From: Natronococcus sp. AD-5
GTDB taxonomy: Archaea; Halobacteriota; Halobacteria; Halobacteriales; Natrialbaceae
Direction of reading: 5' to 3'
Assembly: GCF_030734285.1 (NCBI RefSeq)
Contig: NZ_CP132294.1
Span: 3,968,001-4,032,000 of the forward strand
Length of the DNA stretch: 64,000 nucleotides
Shown: positions 33,664 through 42,790 of the stretch, one piece after another
Position numbering within the stretch: position 1 is the first letter of the stretch
How the letters are laid out: each line of letters starts with the position of its first letter
Notes under the pieces: generated by a model
The model's database searches: none
Seen by the model: only the letters and a program-made list of their open reading frames with translations
Told to the model about the DNA's origin: nothing
Position numbers and translations under genes: made by a program

Positions 33664-34462
33664 GCTGACCGACGAGTACGAGGTCCTCTCGGTCGAGGTC
33701 GGCGAGCACGCCGAGCGCGTCGCGACGGTCGCCATCGAGCGTCCCGACGCTCGCAACGCGCTCAACGGCCGGGTTCGGTCGGAGCTGAAGGACGCGGTCG
33801 CCACCGCCGAGGCGGACGACGACGTTCGCGCCCTCGTGCTCACGGGCGGCGAGGGCACGGGGGCGTTCGTCGCCGGTGCGGACGTCACCGACTTCAAGGG
33901 CCGCGGTCCGGTCGAACAGCGCGAGGCCAGCGATCGGCCGCGAGTCTACGAGACCGTCGACGACGCCTCGATCCCGGTCATCGCCCGGATCAACGGCCAC
34001 GCGCTCGGCGGCGGCTGCGAACTCGCGCAGGCTTGCGACGTTCGCATCGCGGCCTCGGGCGCGAAACTCGGCCAACCCGAGATCAACCTCGGGCTCATCC
34101 CCGGCGGCGGCGGCACGCAGCGCCTCGCCCGCCTCGTCGGCGAGGGACAGGCGATGCGGCTCGTCCTCTCGGGGGAGCTCGTCGACGCCGCGGAGGCGAA
34201 GGAGATCGGCCTCGTCGACGAGGTCTACGACGAGGACGACCTCGACGACGGCGTCTACGACCTCGCGGCGTCGATGGCCGAGAAGAGCCCCATCGCCCTC
34301 GAGTTCGCCAAGAAGGCGGTCAAGGCGGGCTCGCGCATGGGGCTCGAGGAGGGCCTCGAGTACGAGTCCGAGCTGTTCGTCCAGCTCTTTGCGACCGACG
34401 ACAAGGACGAGGGGATCGCGGCGTTCCTCGAGGGACGGGAGCCGGAGTTCGAGGGGAAGTGA
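33656..34462 (+). CDS. enoyl-CoA hydratase/isomerase
   Basis: This 268-residue crotonase-fold enzyme adds water to an enoyl-CoA. The oxyanion-hole and CoA motifs are AFVAGADVTDFKG and INGHALGGGCELAQACDVRIA. The catalytic Glu region is KLGQPEINLGLIPGGGGTQRLARL, containing both the usual Glu of the hydratase pair and the glycine loop. The C-terminal AKKAVKAGSRMGLEEGLEYE is typical. The eight-base overlap with the dehydrogenase gene and a strong ribosome site show it is the second gene of an operon. It gives the last missing step between crotonyl-CoA and 3-hydroxybutyryl-CoA in the cluster. Confidence 0.93.
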   Translation: MSELTDEYEVLSVEVGEHAERVATVAIERPDARNALNGRVRSELKDAVATAEADDDVRALVLTGGEGTGAFVAGADVTDFKGRGPVEQREASDRPRVYETVDDASIPVIARINGHALGGGCELAQACDVRIAASGAKLGQPEINLGLIPGGGGTQRLARLVGEGQAMRLVLSGELVDAAEAKEIGLVDEVYDEDDLDDGVYDLAASMAEKSPIALEFAKKAVKAGSRMGLEEGLEYESELFVQLFATDDKDEGIAAFLEGREPEFEGK

Positions 34463-34805
34463 CGCGCACTCACTGAACCGCCCGCTCGACGGCGTCGAGA
34501 ATGTACTCCCTATACCTGACTACTCTCGAAAAATGTCGAAATTATTAGTATTATCTGGAGAGTCCGAGTGTAGCAACGATCGAGAGACATTCTGGCAAGT
34601 AAAACGGTCCGAGCGGCGGTTTTTCTGGCATTTATTCGGCAGTGAGAGTGGACGGTCGCGCTGCCTTCCCGCCGGAGGCAGATATCGCCTAGAACTGCCT
34701 CCTGACCCGCCTCCCCCGATATTATTATCTTACTACCGTCTCCTTCCGACTCGATAGTCGTCAGAAATTGTCAATACTCAGTCTTTCTGTAGAAATGCCA
34801 GTTAG
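34463..34805. other. AT-rich convergent intergenic region with hairpin
   Basis: No gene is seen. The region separates two convergent operons. A hairpin can form from CTGCCT (34661-34666) and AGGCAG (34676-34681), extendable by two pairs, and T-rich runs lie on both sides, so it may serve transcription termination. Confidence 0.45.
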
Positions 34806-37034
34806 CTACCGGTCGGTCCGATTGCGGCGTGCGGGGTCGAGCACCTCGACCGGGTGCGCCGCGTCGCGCTCGAGCAGCGCCCCCAACTGTTCCTCGCAGG
34901 AGGTCCCGCTGGCGACGACCAGTCGGTCCCGCGCCGCCGGACTCGTGAACTGCTCGCGCAGCCGGTCGCCGACGTCCATACTGAGGTCGTAGTACTGCGT
35001 CTTGTAGCCGAAGCTTCCGGCCATCCCGCAGCACTCGACGTCGCTCTCGAGAACGTCGGCGCCGAGCTCCCGGAACACCGTCGTCGTGTAGCGCTCGAGC
35101 CCGAGCGTCCGCTGCTGGCAGTGGGCGTGGTAGGCGACGGGCCGCTCGGGCCGTCGAAGCGCCGAGGGGTCGGCGCCGTTCTCGAGGCAGCCGTAGACGT
35201 ACTCGAGGATCTCGTAGCTGCCGTCCCGGAGGCGCTCGAACGACCGCTCGGGGAGCAGCTTCTCGTACTCGCGCTGGAACATCGCCAGGTCGGAGGGTTC
35301 GATGACGACGACGTCCCGGCCGGCGTCTACGTGTTCGGCGAGCGCCGCGTACACCCGGCTCGCCCGCTCGTCGGCGGTGTCGATCATCCCCTGCGAGAGC
35401 GGCGCGCGCCCGCTCTCGCCCACCGCGGGGATCCGGACGTGGACGTTCAGCGCCTCGAGCACCCGAACCGCGGCCTTCCCGCGGTCGACGTCCACGTAGT
35501 TGGTGTAGGCGTCGGGGTAGAGGACGACCTCCCGGTCGGCGTCGGCTCGGGAGACGCTCGGCCCCCGCGCGCTAAACCAGTCGCGAAGCGTCTCCCGATG
35601 GAACTCGGGGAGCGATCGTCGCTCGTCGACGCCGGCGGCGCGCTCGAGGAGGGCCCTGACGGGGCCCAGTTCGCCGACCCAGTTCGACACCGGTGCGGTC
35701 GCACTGCCGAGCTTCGCGAGCGTCTCGTAGTTGCCGAACAGTCGCTTTTGCAGGTCGATCCCGCCGGGCTCCTCGTCGGGAACGAGCTCGTCGTAGACGA
35801 ACTCGAACCGGCCGTCGTCGCCTCCGCGGTTGAGCCGGTCGCGGACGACGTTGTTGATCCACGGGATGTCGATCTTGACCGGACAGGCGTTGACGCAGCG
35901 CGTGCAGCCGGTGCAGAGATCGTTGAACTCGGCGGCGCTGTCGTAGCCGTGGACGCCGGTTTCCCAGCCCGTCGCGATGCCGCCGGAGTAGGTCTCGCCG
36001 CCGAAGGCGTGGCCGCCGACCGACTGGAAGTTCGCACACGAGTTCGCGCAGGCCGAACAGCGGATGCAGTACAGCGTCTCCCGGAGCTGATCGTCCTCGC
36101 GCATCGCCGTGCGGCCGTTGTCGACGAGCACGAGGTGAAAGTCGCGCTCGTCCGCGCTCTCCGACGAGAGCGGCGCGACGGGATCCCGGTCGAGCGACGG
36201 GGCGTCGACCGGCGGCGTCAGCAGCGAGACGTAGGCGGTGACGTCCTGGCCCGTCCCCGATTTGCCGATGAGTTCGACGAACGGGTGGAGATCCTCGACC
36301 GTCGGAACGATCTTCTCGACGCCGGCGACGGCGATCTGGGTGTCCGTCGCGGTCACCGTCTTTCGGGCGTTGCCCTCGCTGGTGACGAGCGCGATTGAGC
36401 CCGAGTCCGCGGTGACGAAGTTCGCTCCCGTCACGCCGACGTCGGCCTCGCGGATGCGCTCGCCGAGGAACCCCCGGGCGAACATCGTCAGGTCCTCGGC
36501 GGTCTCGAGTCGCTCGTCGGGATCGAACCGCTCGCGGAACAGCTCGGCGATCCCCTCCCGGGACTTGTGGATCGCCGGCGCGACGATGTGCGAGGGCGTC
36601 TCGTCTGCCACCTGGAGGACGAACTCCCCGAGGTCGGTCTCCCAGACGTCGATGCCGTCGGCCTCGAGCGCGTCGTTGACCTCGAGTTCCTCCGTCGTCA
36701 TCGACTTCGACTTGACCACCGTCTCGGCGTCCGCGTCGGCGACGACTTCCCGAACGTAGCGGTTCGCGTCCGCGGCGTCGTCGGCGAGGTAGACCGTCCC
36801 GCCGTTTTCCTCGACGGCCGCCGCGACCTCGTCGATCAGTTCGGGCAGGTTCTCGATGGCGCGCTCTTTGATCTCGCGGGCTCGATTTCGGTACTCCTCG
36901 TAGGCCTCGAGTTCCGCGACCGCGTCGTACCGCCCCCGGTTGAACGTCCGCGTGTTCCGCTCGACGGCGTCGCCCTCGGTCCGCAGCAGGTGGCGAATGC
37001 GGGTCGCTTTCGCCTCGCGCGAGTCGGAGCTCAT
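34806..37034 (-). CDS. LutB-LutA fusion: LUD domain, Fe-S and CCG domains (lactate oxidation)
   Basis: This 742-residue protein joins two bacterial L-lactate oxidation subunits. Residues about 60-290 are a LUD domain (VVKSKSMTTEELEVN, VGVTGANFVTADSGSIALVTSEGN). Two 4Fe-4S motifs follow: C323-I-R-C-S-A-C-A-N-S-C and C374-T-G-C-T-R-C-V-N-A-C-P. The C-terminal part is LutA-like with CCG motifs; HAHCQQRT and VECCGMAGSFG (C668-C669) are clear. The complex oxidises L-lactate to pyruvate and passes electrons to the membrane. Its ATG overlaps the LutC stop in an ATGA, so the two are coupled. The C-terminal module closely resembles that of the dehydrogenase at 39.7 kb, including a linker FHRETLRDWFSARG. 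Confidence 0.88.
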   Translation of the reverse strand: MSSDSREAKATRIRHLLRTEGDAVERNTRTFNRGRYDAVAELEAYEEYRNRAREIKERAIENLPELIDEVAAAVEENGGTVYLADDAADANRYVREVVADADAETVVKSKSMTTEELEVNDALEADGIDVWETDLGEFVLQVADETPSHIVAPAIHKSREGIAELFRERFDPDERLETAEDLTMFARGFLGERIREADVGVTGANFVTADSGSIALVTSEGNARKTVTATDTQIAVAGVEKIVPTVEDLHPFVELIGKSGTGQDVTAYVSLLTPPVDAPSLDRDPVAPLSSESADERDFHLVLVDNGRTAMREDDQLRETLYCIRCSACANSCANFQSVGGHAFGGETYSGGIATGWETGVHGYDSAAEFNDLCTGCTRCVNACPVKIDIPWINNVVRDRLNRGGDDGRFEFVYDELVPDEEPGGIDLQKRLFGNYETLAKLGSATAPVSNWVGELGPVRALLERAAGVDERRSLPEFHRETLRDWFSARGPSVSRADADREVVLYPDAYTNYVDVDRGKAAVRVLEALNVHVRIPAVGESGRAPLSQGMIDTADERASRVYAALAEHVDAGRDVVVIEPSDLAMFQREYEKLLPERSFERLRDGSYEILEYVYGCLENGADPSALRRPERPVAYHAHCQQRTLGLERYTTTVFRELGADVLESDVECCGMAGSFGYKTQYYDLSMDVGDRLREQFTSPAARDRLVVASGTSCEEQLGALLERDAAHPVEVLDPARRNRTDR

Positions 37035-37534
37035 CGGTCTTCGATCACCACCGCGTGGACCGCCTTCGGGCCGTGCGCACCCGTGACCAGCGCACCCATG
37101 TCGGCCGTCGCGCTCGGTCCCGTCGCGAGCACGGTGTCCGCGCCGCCCCTGGCGTCGGTCCCCAGCCGCTCGAACGCCGCCTCCATGTCGGGAAGCACGT
37201 CGCTCGCGGCGACGACCGCGGCGTGGACGTCGGCGTAGACGCTGACCGGTTCCTCGCCCGTCGGCGAGGACCTGATCGCGACGGAGCCGTAGTCGGCGAC
37301 GGCGAACTCGACCGCCGTGATCCCCGTCGTCGCGGCCTCGAGTTCGTCCGGCGTCGGCTCCGTCTCGACCGCCTCGGGGAGCGAGACGCCGTCGAACGGG
37401 AGGGGGACGCCGACGGCGGGCGGCTCGAGAACCTCCGCCAGTATCCCTCGAACGTTGGCCGCGGTCGTTCGTTCCAGTCGGACGTCGACCCGCTGGAGCG
37501 CCGATTCGAAGGTGCCGAGTACGTCGCTCTCCAT
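37031..37534 (-). CDS. lutC: LutC-like LUD domain protein
   Basis: This 167-residue single LUD domain protein reads VLGTFESALQRVDVRLERTT and later TGITAVEFAVADYGSVAIRSSPTGEEPVSVYADVHAAVVAASDVLP, ending in ADMGALVTGAHGPKAVHAVVIEDR. GAHGPK near the end is the usual closing motif (GVHGP) of LutC. It is the third subunit of the lactate oxidation complex with the fused LutB-LutA. ATG 37534 is the first start consistent with the family length; longer frames upstream mirror the permease gene. It overlaps the next gene by four bases (ATGA). Confidence 0.88.
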   Translation of the reverse strand: MESDVLGTFESALQRVDVRLERTTAANVRGILAEVLEPPAVGVPLPFDGVSLPEAVETEPTPDELEAATTGITAVEFAVADYGSVAIRSSPTGEEPVSVYADVHAAVVAASDVLPDMEAAFERLGTDARGGADTVLATGPSATADMGALVTGAHGPKAVHAVVIEDR

Positions 37535-37638
37535 TGGTGGTGTGTTGTCGGGGGACACAATAGGGTGTTTCGTCTCCGCTCGCCTCGTGCGAGGGTGAAC
37601 CGAGCCGGTCGGCCCGACTCGAGCGCTCGTCCGTCCCG

Positions 37639-39411
37639 TCAGTAGACGTCGAACACCGCCGGCAGCACGTCGGGCATGACGTACACGAACAGCATGGCGA
37701 GCAGTCCGACGAGCGCCGCGTAGTACAGCAGCGGGATCAGGTTCAGTCGGATGACCCGCCCCTCCTGGCCGACGAGGCCGACGGTCGCCAGCGCCGCGAC
37801 GACGTTGTGAATCGCCACGAGGTTGCCGACCGCGCCGCCGACGGCCTGCGTGCCGACCATGATCTGGCTCGGGAGGCCGAGTTCGTGGGCGGCGGTGAAT
37901 TGGAAGCCGCCGAAGGTGATGTTCGAGACGGTGTTCGAGCCGGCCATCGCCGCGCCGAGTCCGCCGATGAGCGCCGCGATGAACGGGTACGCCGGGCCGA
38001 CGACGTTCGCGGTGGTGACCGCGAGCAACTCGATCATGCTCCGGTCGAACGACGCGCCCGGCGCGTCGCCGGAGAGGAGCATCACCTGCACCATCGCGAT
38101 GACGAACACGAGCGCGATGAACGGCGAGACGAGCTTTTCGCCGGCTTCGACCCAGGCGTCTCGGACCTGTCGTCCGGTCATCCCGAACAGCGGAATCGCG
38201 ACGAGCGCGCTCAGGACGAGCCAGAAGCCGGGGACGTTGACCCAGGCGATCTCCGACCCGAGCCCCTGTCCGAGGATGTCGTTCCACGCGAGGATGATCC
38301 CGAGCGTGAACTCGCCGACGGGCGTGACGACGTCCACGCCGACGTTCGGGTCGCTGAGGAACGCGGTGATCGGCTCCCAGACGCGGGTGATCACGAGCAA
38401 GGCGACGAGGACGACGTACGGAGACCACGCCTTCAGCAGCGACATCGAGGTGCCGTCGTTCCCGTCGGGGCCGTTGATCTCGTCGCTCTCGGGTTCGATG
38501 GTACCGACCCAGTGATCGGGCCACTCCTCGCGCGGCGGGAAGTCCCACGTCTCCTCGGGGACGAAGTAGCCGGCGCGCAACAGCGCCACGGTGATCGCGC
38601 CGCCGACCATCGCCCCGATCAGCGACGGGAACTCGGCGGTGAGGAACCACGCCGAGATCCAGTAGGGGACCGCGAAGGCGATCCCGGCGAACAGACACAG
38701 CGGCGCGACCTCGAGCGCCGGTCGGATCGATCGCTCCTCGCGCGGCCCGAAGAAGTAGACGACCATCCCGACGGCGAACAGCGGCATGACGAAGCCGACC
38801 AGCGCGTGGTAGGTCGCCGCCCACGCCGCGACCTCGTTCGCGTACTCGGCGACGGTCATCCCGCCTTCGTTGACGATCCGGTCCTCGTAGGAGAGTCCGA
38901 GCGGCTGTCGAATCCCGACGATGATCGGCGTCCCGACCGCGCCGTACGTGACGGCGATGATGTGCCCGATCAGCGCCGCGATCACCGCGGCCAGCGCCGG
39001 GAACCCGAGCGCGAGCAACAGCGGCGCGACAACCGCCGCGGGCGTTCCGAACCCCGCGGCTCCCTCGATGAACGTCGCGAGGAAGAACGCGAGCAGGACG
39101 ATCTGGACCCGTCGGTCGTCGGAGACGGCCGCGAACCCCCTGTTGATCCGGTCGAACGCGCCGGCCTGCATCAGCGTGTAGAGCAACACCAGCGCGCCGA
39201 AGACGATCCAGAGGATCTCGAGGGCGGTCATCACGCCGACGATCGACGCCCCCGCGAGGTGCGCCGGCGAATTGTTCCACCAGACGAATCCGACGACGAG
39301 CGCGACCGCCCAGGCGATCGGCATCGCTCGCGCCGCCGGCCACAGCAGCCCGACGAGTAACACCGCAACGACCAGCAGCGGAAGCGCCGCCGCGAGGACG
39401 TCCATCACCAT
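37639..39411 (-). CDS. lldP: L-lactate permease (LctP/LldP family)
   Basis: This 590-residue membrane protein has about 13 hydrophobic helices. Family motifs are FIEGAAGFGTPAAVVAPLLLALGF, VTYGAVGTPI and the late GGLGAAMAGSNTVSNITFGGFQ, as in lactate/glycolate permeases. It imports lactate or glycolate with a proton or sodium ion. ATG 39411 is preferred, with ATG 39405 two codons later. It probably heads the operon with LutC and LutBA. A perfect inverted repeat GTTCACTGTGAAC (39459-39471) lies about 50-60 bases upstream. Confidence 0.92.
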   Translation of the reverse strand: MVMDVLAAALPLLVVAVLLVGLLWPAARAMPIAWAVALVVGFVWWNNSPAHLAGASIVGVMTALEILWIVFGALVLLYTLMQAGAFDRINRGFAAVSDDRRVQIVLLAFFLATFIEGAAGFGTPAAVVAPLLLALGFPALAAVIAALIGHIIAVTYGAVGTPIIVGIRQPLGLSYEDRIVNEGGMTVAEYANEVAAWAATYHALVGFVMPLFAVGMVVYFFGPREERSIRPALEVAPLCLFAGIAFAVPYWISAWFLTAEFPSLIGAMVGGAITVALLRAGYFVPEETWDFPPREEWPDHWVGTIEPESDEINGPDGNDGTSMSLLKAWSPYVVLVALLVITRVWEPITAFLSDPNVGVDVVTPVGEFTLGIILAWNDILGQGLGSEIAWVNVPGFWLVLSALVAIPLFGMTGRQVRDAWVEAGEKLVSPFIALVFVIAMVQVMLLSGDAPGASFDRSMIELLAVTTANVVGPAYPFIAALIGGLGAAMAGSNTVSNITFGGFQFTAAHELGLPSQIMVGTQAVGGAVGNLVAIHNVVAALATVGLVGQEGRVIRLNLIPLLYYAALVGLLAMLFVYVMPDVLPAVFDVY

Positions 39412-39458
39412 CTTCGCTCGCCTCCGCGATGCCGCTCGAGTAACCGCTCCCCTCTCTT

Positions 39459-39471
39459 GTTCACTGTGAAC
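39459..39471. promoter_or_regulatory. operator-like inverted repeat in the lactate divergent promoter
   Basis: GTTCACTGTGAAC is a perfect palindrome about a central T. It lies between the divergent permease and dehydrogenase genes and could control one or both. A related half-site, GTTCACTGAAAC, occurs at 30292-30303. Confidence 0.5.
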
Positions 39472-39703
39472 ACCTATCACTACTCTATCCCGATGAATAA
39501 TAAGCGTATTTTCGAGCTGTATCTCTTGAGAAACGATAGTTCGGAACCGAACCGTTTCGAACTGGACGCGTTCTCCGTCGTACCGACGCGCCGGGAGCTA
39601 CCCGAGTTTCGGTCGACCAGGTACGAAATCACCCGACGCCGAACCGGTCTTTAATACGTTCCGGCGACTTCTCTTCGACCAACACCTGCGAGGATCACGT
39701 CAC

Positions 39704-42700
39704 ATGACAGCGCACACCTCTCCGTCCCACGGCGATCCGGCAGCCGACGACCGGGCGAACTACGATTACTGTAGCGACGACGTCGATCGACCCGCGCTCG
39801 TCTCCGACCTCGAGGCGCTCGTCGACTGTGACGTGCGATTCGATTCCTACTCCCGCGAACTGTACGCGACCGACGCGAGCGCCTACGAGGTGACGCCCAT
39901 CGGGGTCGTCCTCCCCGAGTCGACGGCCGACGTCGTCGGCGTCGTCGAGTACTGCGCCGAGCGCGAGATTCCGGTCCTCCCGCGGGGCGGGGGGACGAGT
40001 CTCGCCGGCCAGAGCGTCAACCGCGCGGTCGTCCTGGACTTCACCCGGCACATGAACGAGATCCTCGAGATCGATCCCGACGGCCGGACCGCGACCGTCC
40101 AGCCGGGGACGATCCTCGGGACGTTAAACGAGGCGCTCGCGCCCCACGACCTCAAGTTCGCGCCGGATCCCGCCTGGGGGGACAAGAGCGCGATCGGCGG
40201 CGCGATCGGCAACAACTCGACGGGCTCGCACTCCCTGAAGTACGGCAAGACCGACGCCTACGTCGAGTCCTGCGAGGTCGTCCTCGCCGACGGCACCGTC
40301 GCCGAGTTCGGGGAGGTCACCCTCGAGGAGATCGCCGGCCGCGCCGATCCCGACGGCGACCTCGAAGCGCGGATCTACGCGGTGGTCCAGCGGATCCTCG
40401 AGGAGGAGGCGGACGTCGTCGAGGACGCCTATCCGGACCTCAAGCGAAACGTCTCGGGGTACAACCTCGATCGACTCGTCGCGGAAGCCCGCGGCGAGAC
40501 GCTCCCCGGCGGCGAAGAGACCGGCGAACCGGGAACCGTCAACCTCGCGCGCCTGTTGGCCGGCAGCGAGGGGACGCTCGCGGTCGTCACCGAGGCGACG
40601 GTGTCGCTCGAGCCCGTCCCCGAGACGAAGGCGGTCTCCCTGCTGTGCTACCAGGACCTTCACGAGGCGATGGAGGACGTCGAGCCCATCCTCGCCCACG
40701 AGCCCGCCGCGGTCGAGGTGCTCGACGACGTGCTGATCGACCTCGCGCGCGACACCGCCGAGTTCGGCCCGGTCACCGAGATGCTTCCGGACGGAACGAA
40801 CGCCGTCCTGCTGGTCGAGTTCTACGCCGCCGACGCCGCCGACGGCCGCGAGCAGGTCGCCGGCCTGCTGGCCGACCGCTGTCCGAGCGCGACGGCCGAG
40901 GGCGAGCCGGCCGACGACGCCCCGCAGACCGGCGCCGAGCCGATCGCGCTCGAGGCGCTCGAGGCCTACGAGAAGGCGGAACGAGCCCAGCTCTGGAAAC
41001 TGCGCAAGTCCGGGCTCCCGATCCTGCTCTCGCGGACGACCGACGAGAAGCACATCTCCTTCATCGAGGACACCGGGATTCCGCCGGAACGGCTGCCGGA
41101 GTTCGTCGAGGGATTCGAGGCGATTCTCGAGGACCACGACACCTACGCCAGCTTCTACGCCCACGCGGGACCCGGCGTCCTCCACGTCCGGCCGCTCATC
41201 AACACGAAGACCGAGGTGGGACTCGACCGGCTCCACGGCATCGCCGACGACGTCACCGACCTCGTGGTCGACCTCGGCGGCTCCGTCTCGGGCGAACACG
41301 GCGACGGCCGCGCGCGCACCCAGTGGAATCACAAGCTCTACGGCGACCGGATCTGGGAGACGTTCCAGGAGCTGAAGACCGCGTTCGATCCCGACTGGAT
41401 CCTCAACCCCGGGCAGGTCGTCTTCCGAGATGACGATCCGACCGACCTGCGGGACCACCTCCGGTTCGACCCCGACTACGAGTTCGATCCCGGCTTCGAG
41501 CCCGAACTCGCGTGGGAGAACGACAACGGGTTTCGGGGGATGGCCGAGCTCTGTCACGGCTGCGGCGGCTGTCGCGGCGAACAGGAGACGACCGGCGGCG
41601 TGATGTGCCCGACCTTCCGGGCGAGCCGCGAGGAGATCACCAGCACGCGCGGCCGGGCGAACGCGCTCCGGCAGGCGATGAGCGGCGACCTCGAGCCGGG
41701 GGAGGCGTTCTCCGACGAGTTCGTCGAGGAGGTGATGGCCCTCTGCATCGGCTGCAAGGGCTGCGCCATCGACTGCCCGAGCGAGGTCGACATGGCGAAG
41801 CTCAAGGCCGAGGTGACCCACGAGTACCACCAGCGAAACGGCGCGACGCTCCGCGACCGGCTCTTCGCCAACGTCGCGACGCTCTCGCGGTGGGGGTCCA
41901 AGCTCGCGCCGTTCTCGAACGCCGCCCCGAAGCTGCCGGGCGCCCGGAAGCTGCTCGAGGCGGCCGTCGGAATCGAGCCGAGCCGCCCGCTGCCGTCGTT
42001 TCACCCGGAACCGTTCCAGAACTGGTTCGAGCGGCGAGGCGGGGCTCGCGTCCCCGAGGCCGACGCCGACCGAAAGGCCGTCGTCTACCCCGACCCGTAC
42101 ACGAACTACAGCCACCCCGAGGCGGGGAAGGCGGCCGTTCGCGTGCTCGAGGCCGCGGGCGTCCACGTCACGGTCCCCGACGACCTGGACGACACGGGCC
42201 GGCCGGCGTTCTCGAAGGGCTTCCTCGAGCGGGCCGGGGAGACGGCCCGGGAGAACGTCCGCTCGCTCGCGCCCCTCGTCGAGGAGGGCTGGGACGTGGT
42301 CGTCATCGAGCCCTCGGACGCGGTCATGTTCCAGCAGGATTACCTCGACCTGCTGTCGGACGGGGGTGCATCGACGCTTTCGAACGCCGCGTACGGCGTC
42401 TGCGAGTACGTCGACGTCTTCCGGCTGGACGAACGGATCGGGTTCGACGCCGACCGGGCGAACGCGGACCTGACCTACCACGGCCACTGCCACCAGAAGG
42501 CGACGGCGAAAGACCACCACGCGGTCGGGGTGCTCCGCCGGGCGGGCTACCGCGTCGATCCGCTCGACTCCGGCTGCTGCGGGATGGCCGGGAGCTTCGG
42601 CTACGAGGCCGAACACGCCTCGATGAGCGACGCCATCGCGCGAATTCTGTACGATCAGGTCGACGAGAGCGACGGCGACCGCGTCGTCGCCCCCGGCGCG

Positions 42701-42787
42701 TCGTGTCGAACCCAGCTCGAGAACCGGCCGTCGGAAACCGAGAAGCCGTCGACCCCGATCGAACTGGTCGCCGAGGCGCTCGAGTAA
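39704..42787 (+). CDS. FAD/Fe-S 2-hydroxyacid dehydrogenase (D-lactate/glycolate oxidase GlcD-GlcF type)
   Basis: This 1027-residue multidomain membrane-associated flavoenzyme oxidises D-lactate or glycolate. Residues about 60-250 bind FAD (LPRGGGTSLAGQSVNRAVVLD, PDPAWGDKSAIGGAIGNNSTGSHSLKYGKT). The FAD-oxidase C-terminal domain follows to about 560 (GGSVSGEHGDGRARTQW). Ferredoxin-like Fe-S motifs come next: C617-H-G-C-G-G-C and C681-I-G-C-K-G-C-A-I-D-C-P. A CCG (heterodisulfide reductase B-like) domain closes the protein, with GHCHQKAT and SGCCGMAGSFG (C958-C959). It is divergent from the permease operon. A TTAATA box at 39651-39656 would give a short leader. The exact substrate cannot be decided; the neighbouring Lut genes suggest both lactate isomers are used. 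Confidence 0.92.
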   Translation: MTAHTSPSHGDPAADDRANYDYCSDDVDRPALVSDLEALVDCDVRFDSYSRELYATDASAYEVTPIGVVLPESTADVVGVVEYCAEREIPVLPRGGGTSLAGQSVNRAVVLDFTRHMNEILEIDPDGRTATVQPGTILGTLNEALAPHDLKFAPDPAWGDKSAIGGAIGNNSTGSHSLKYGKTDAYVESCEVVLADGTVAEFGEVTLEEIAGRADPDGDLEARIYAVVQRILEEEADVVEDAYPDLKRNVSGYNLDRLVAEARGETLPGGEETGEPGTVNLARLLAGSEGTLAVVTEATVSLEPVPETKAVSLLCYQDLHEAMEDVEPILAHEPAAVEVLDDVLIDLARDTAEFGPVTEMLPDGTNAVLLVEFYAADAADGREQVAGLLADRCPSATAEGEPADDAPQTGAEPIALEALEAYEKAERAQLWKLRKSGLPILLSRTTDEKHISFIEDTGIPPERLPEFVEGFEAILEDHDTYASFYAHAGPGVLHVRPLINTKTEVGLDRLHGIADDVTDLVVDLGGSVSGEHGDGRARTQWNHKLYGDRIWETFQELKTAFDPDWILNPGQVVFRDDDPTDLRDHLRFDPDYEFDPGFEPELAWENDNGFRGMAELCHGCGGCRGEQETTGGVMCPTFRASREEITSTRGRANALRQAMSGDLEPGEAFSDEFVEEVMALCIGCKGCAIDCPSEVDMAKLKAEVTHEYHQRNGATLRDRLFANVATLSRWGSKLAPFSNAAPKLPGARKLLEAAVGIEPSRPLPSFHPEPFQNWFERRGGARVPEADADRKAVVYPDPYTNYSHPEAGKAAVRVLEAAGVHVTVPDDLDDTGRPAFSKGFLERAGETARENVRSLAPLVEEGWDVVVIEPSDAVMFQQDYLDLLSDGGASTLSNAAYGVCEYVDVFRLDERIGFDADRANADLTYHGHCHQKATAKDHHAVGVLRRAGYRVDPLDSGCCGMAGSFGYEAEHASMSDAIARILYDQVDESDGDRVVAPGASCRTQLENRPSETEKPSTPIELVAEALE

Positions 42788-42790
42788 CCG

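Noticed and set aside
32671-33897. In-frame upstream extension of the thiolase to 790 residues
   Set aside because: The extension overlaps two genes on the other strand and reads as their mirror; the thiolase is full length from 32670.
40124-42616. Very long open frame on the minus strand opposite the FAD dehydrogenase
   Set aside because: It is the mirror of a gene with strong GC-rich codon bias; it has no domain motifs and an odd, Val/Leu/Arg-rich composition. Similar long mirrors at 37.8-39.4, 28.5-30.2 and 20.9-22.8 kb were dropped for the same reason.
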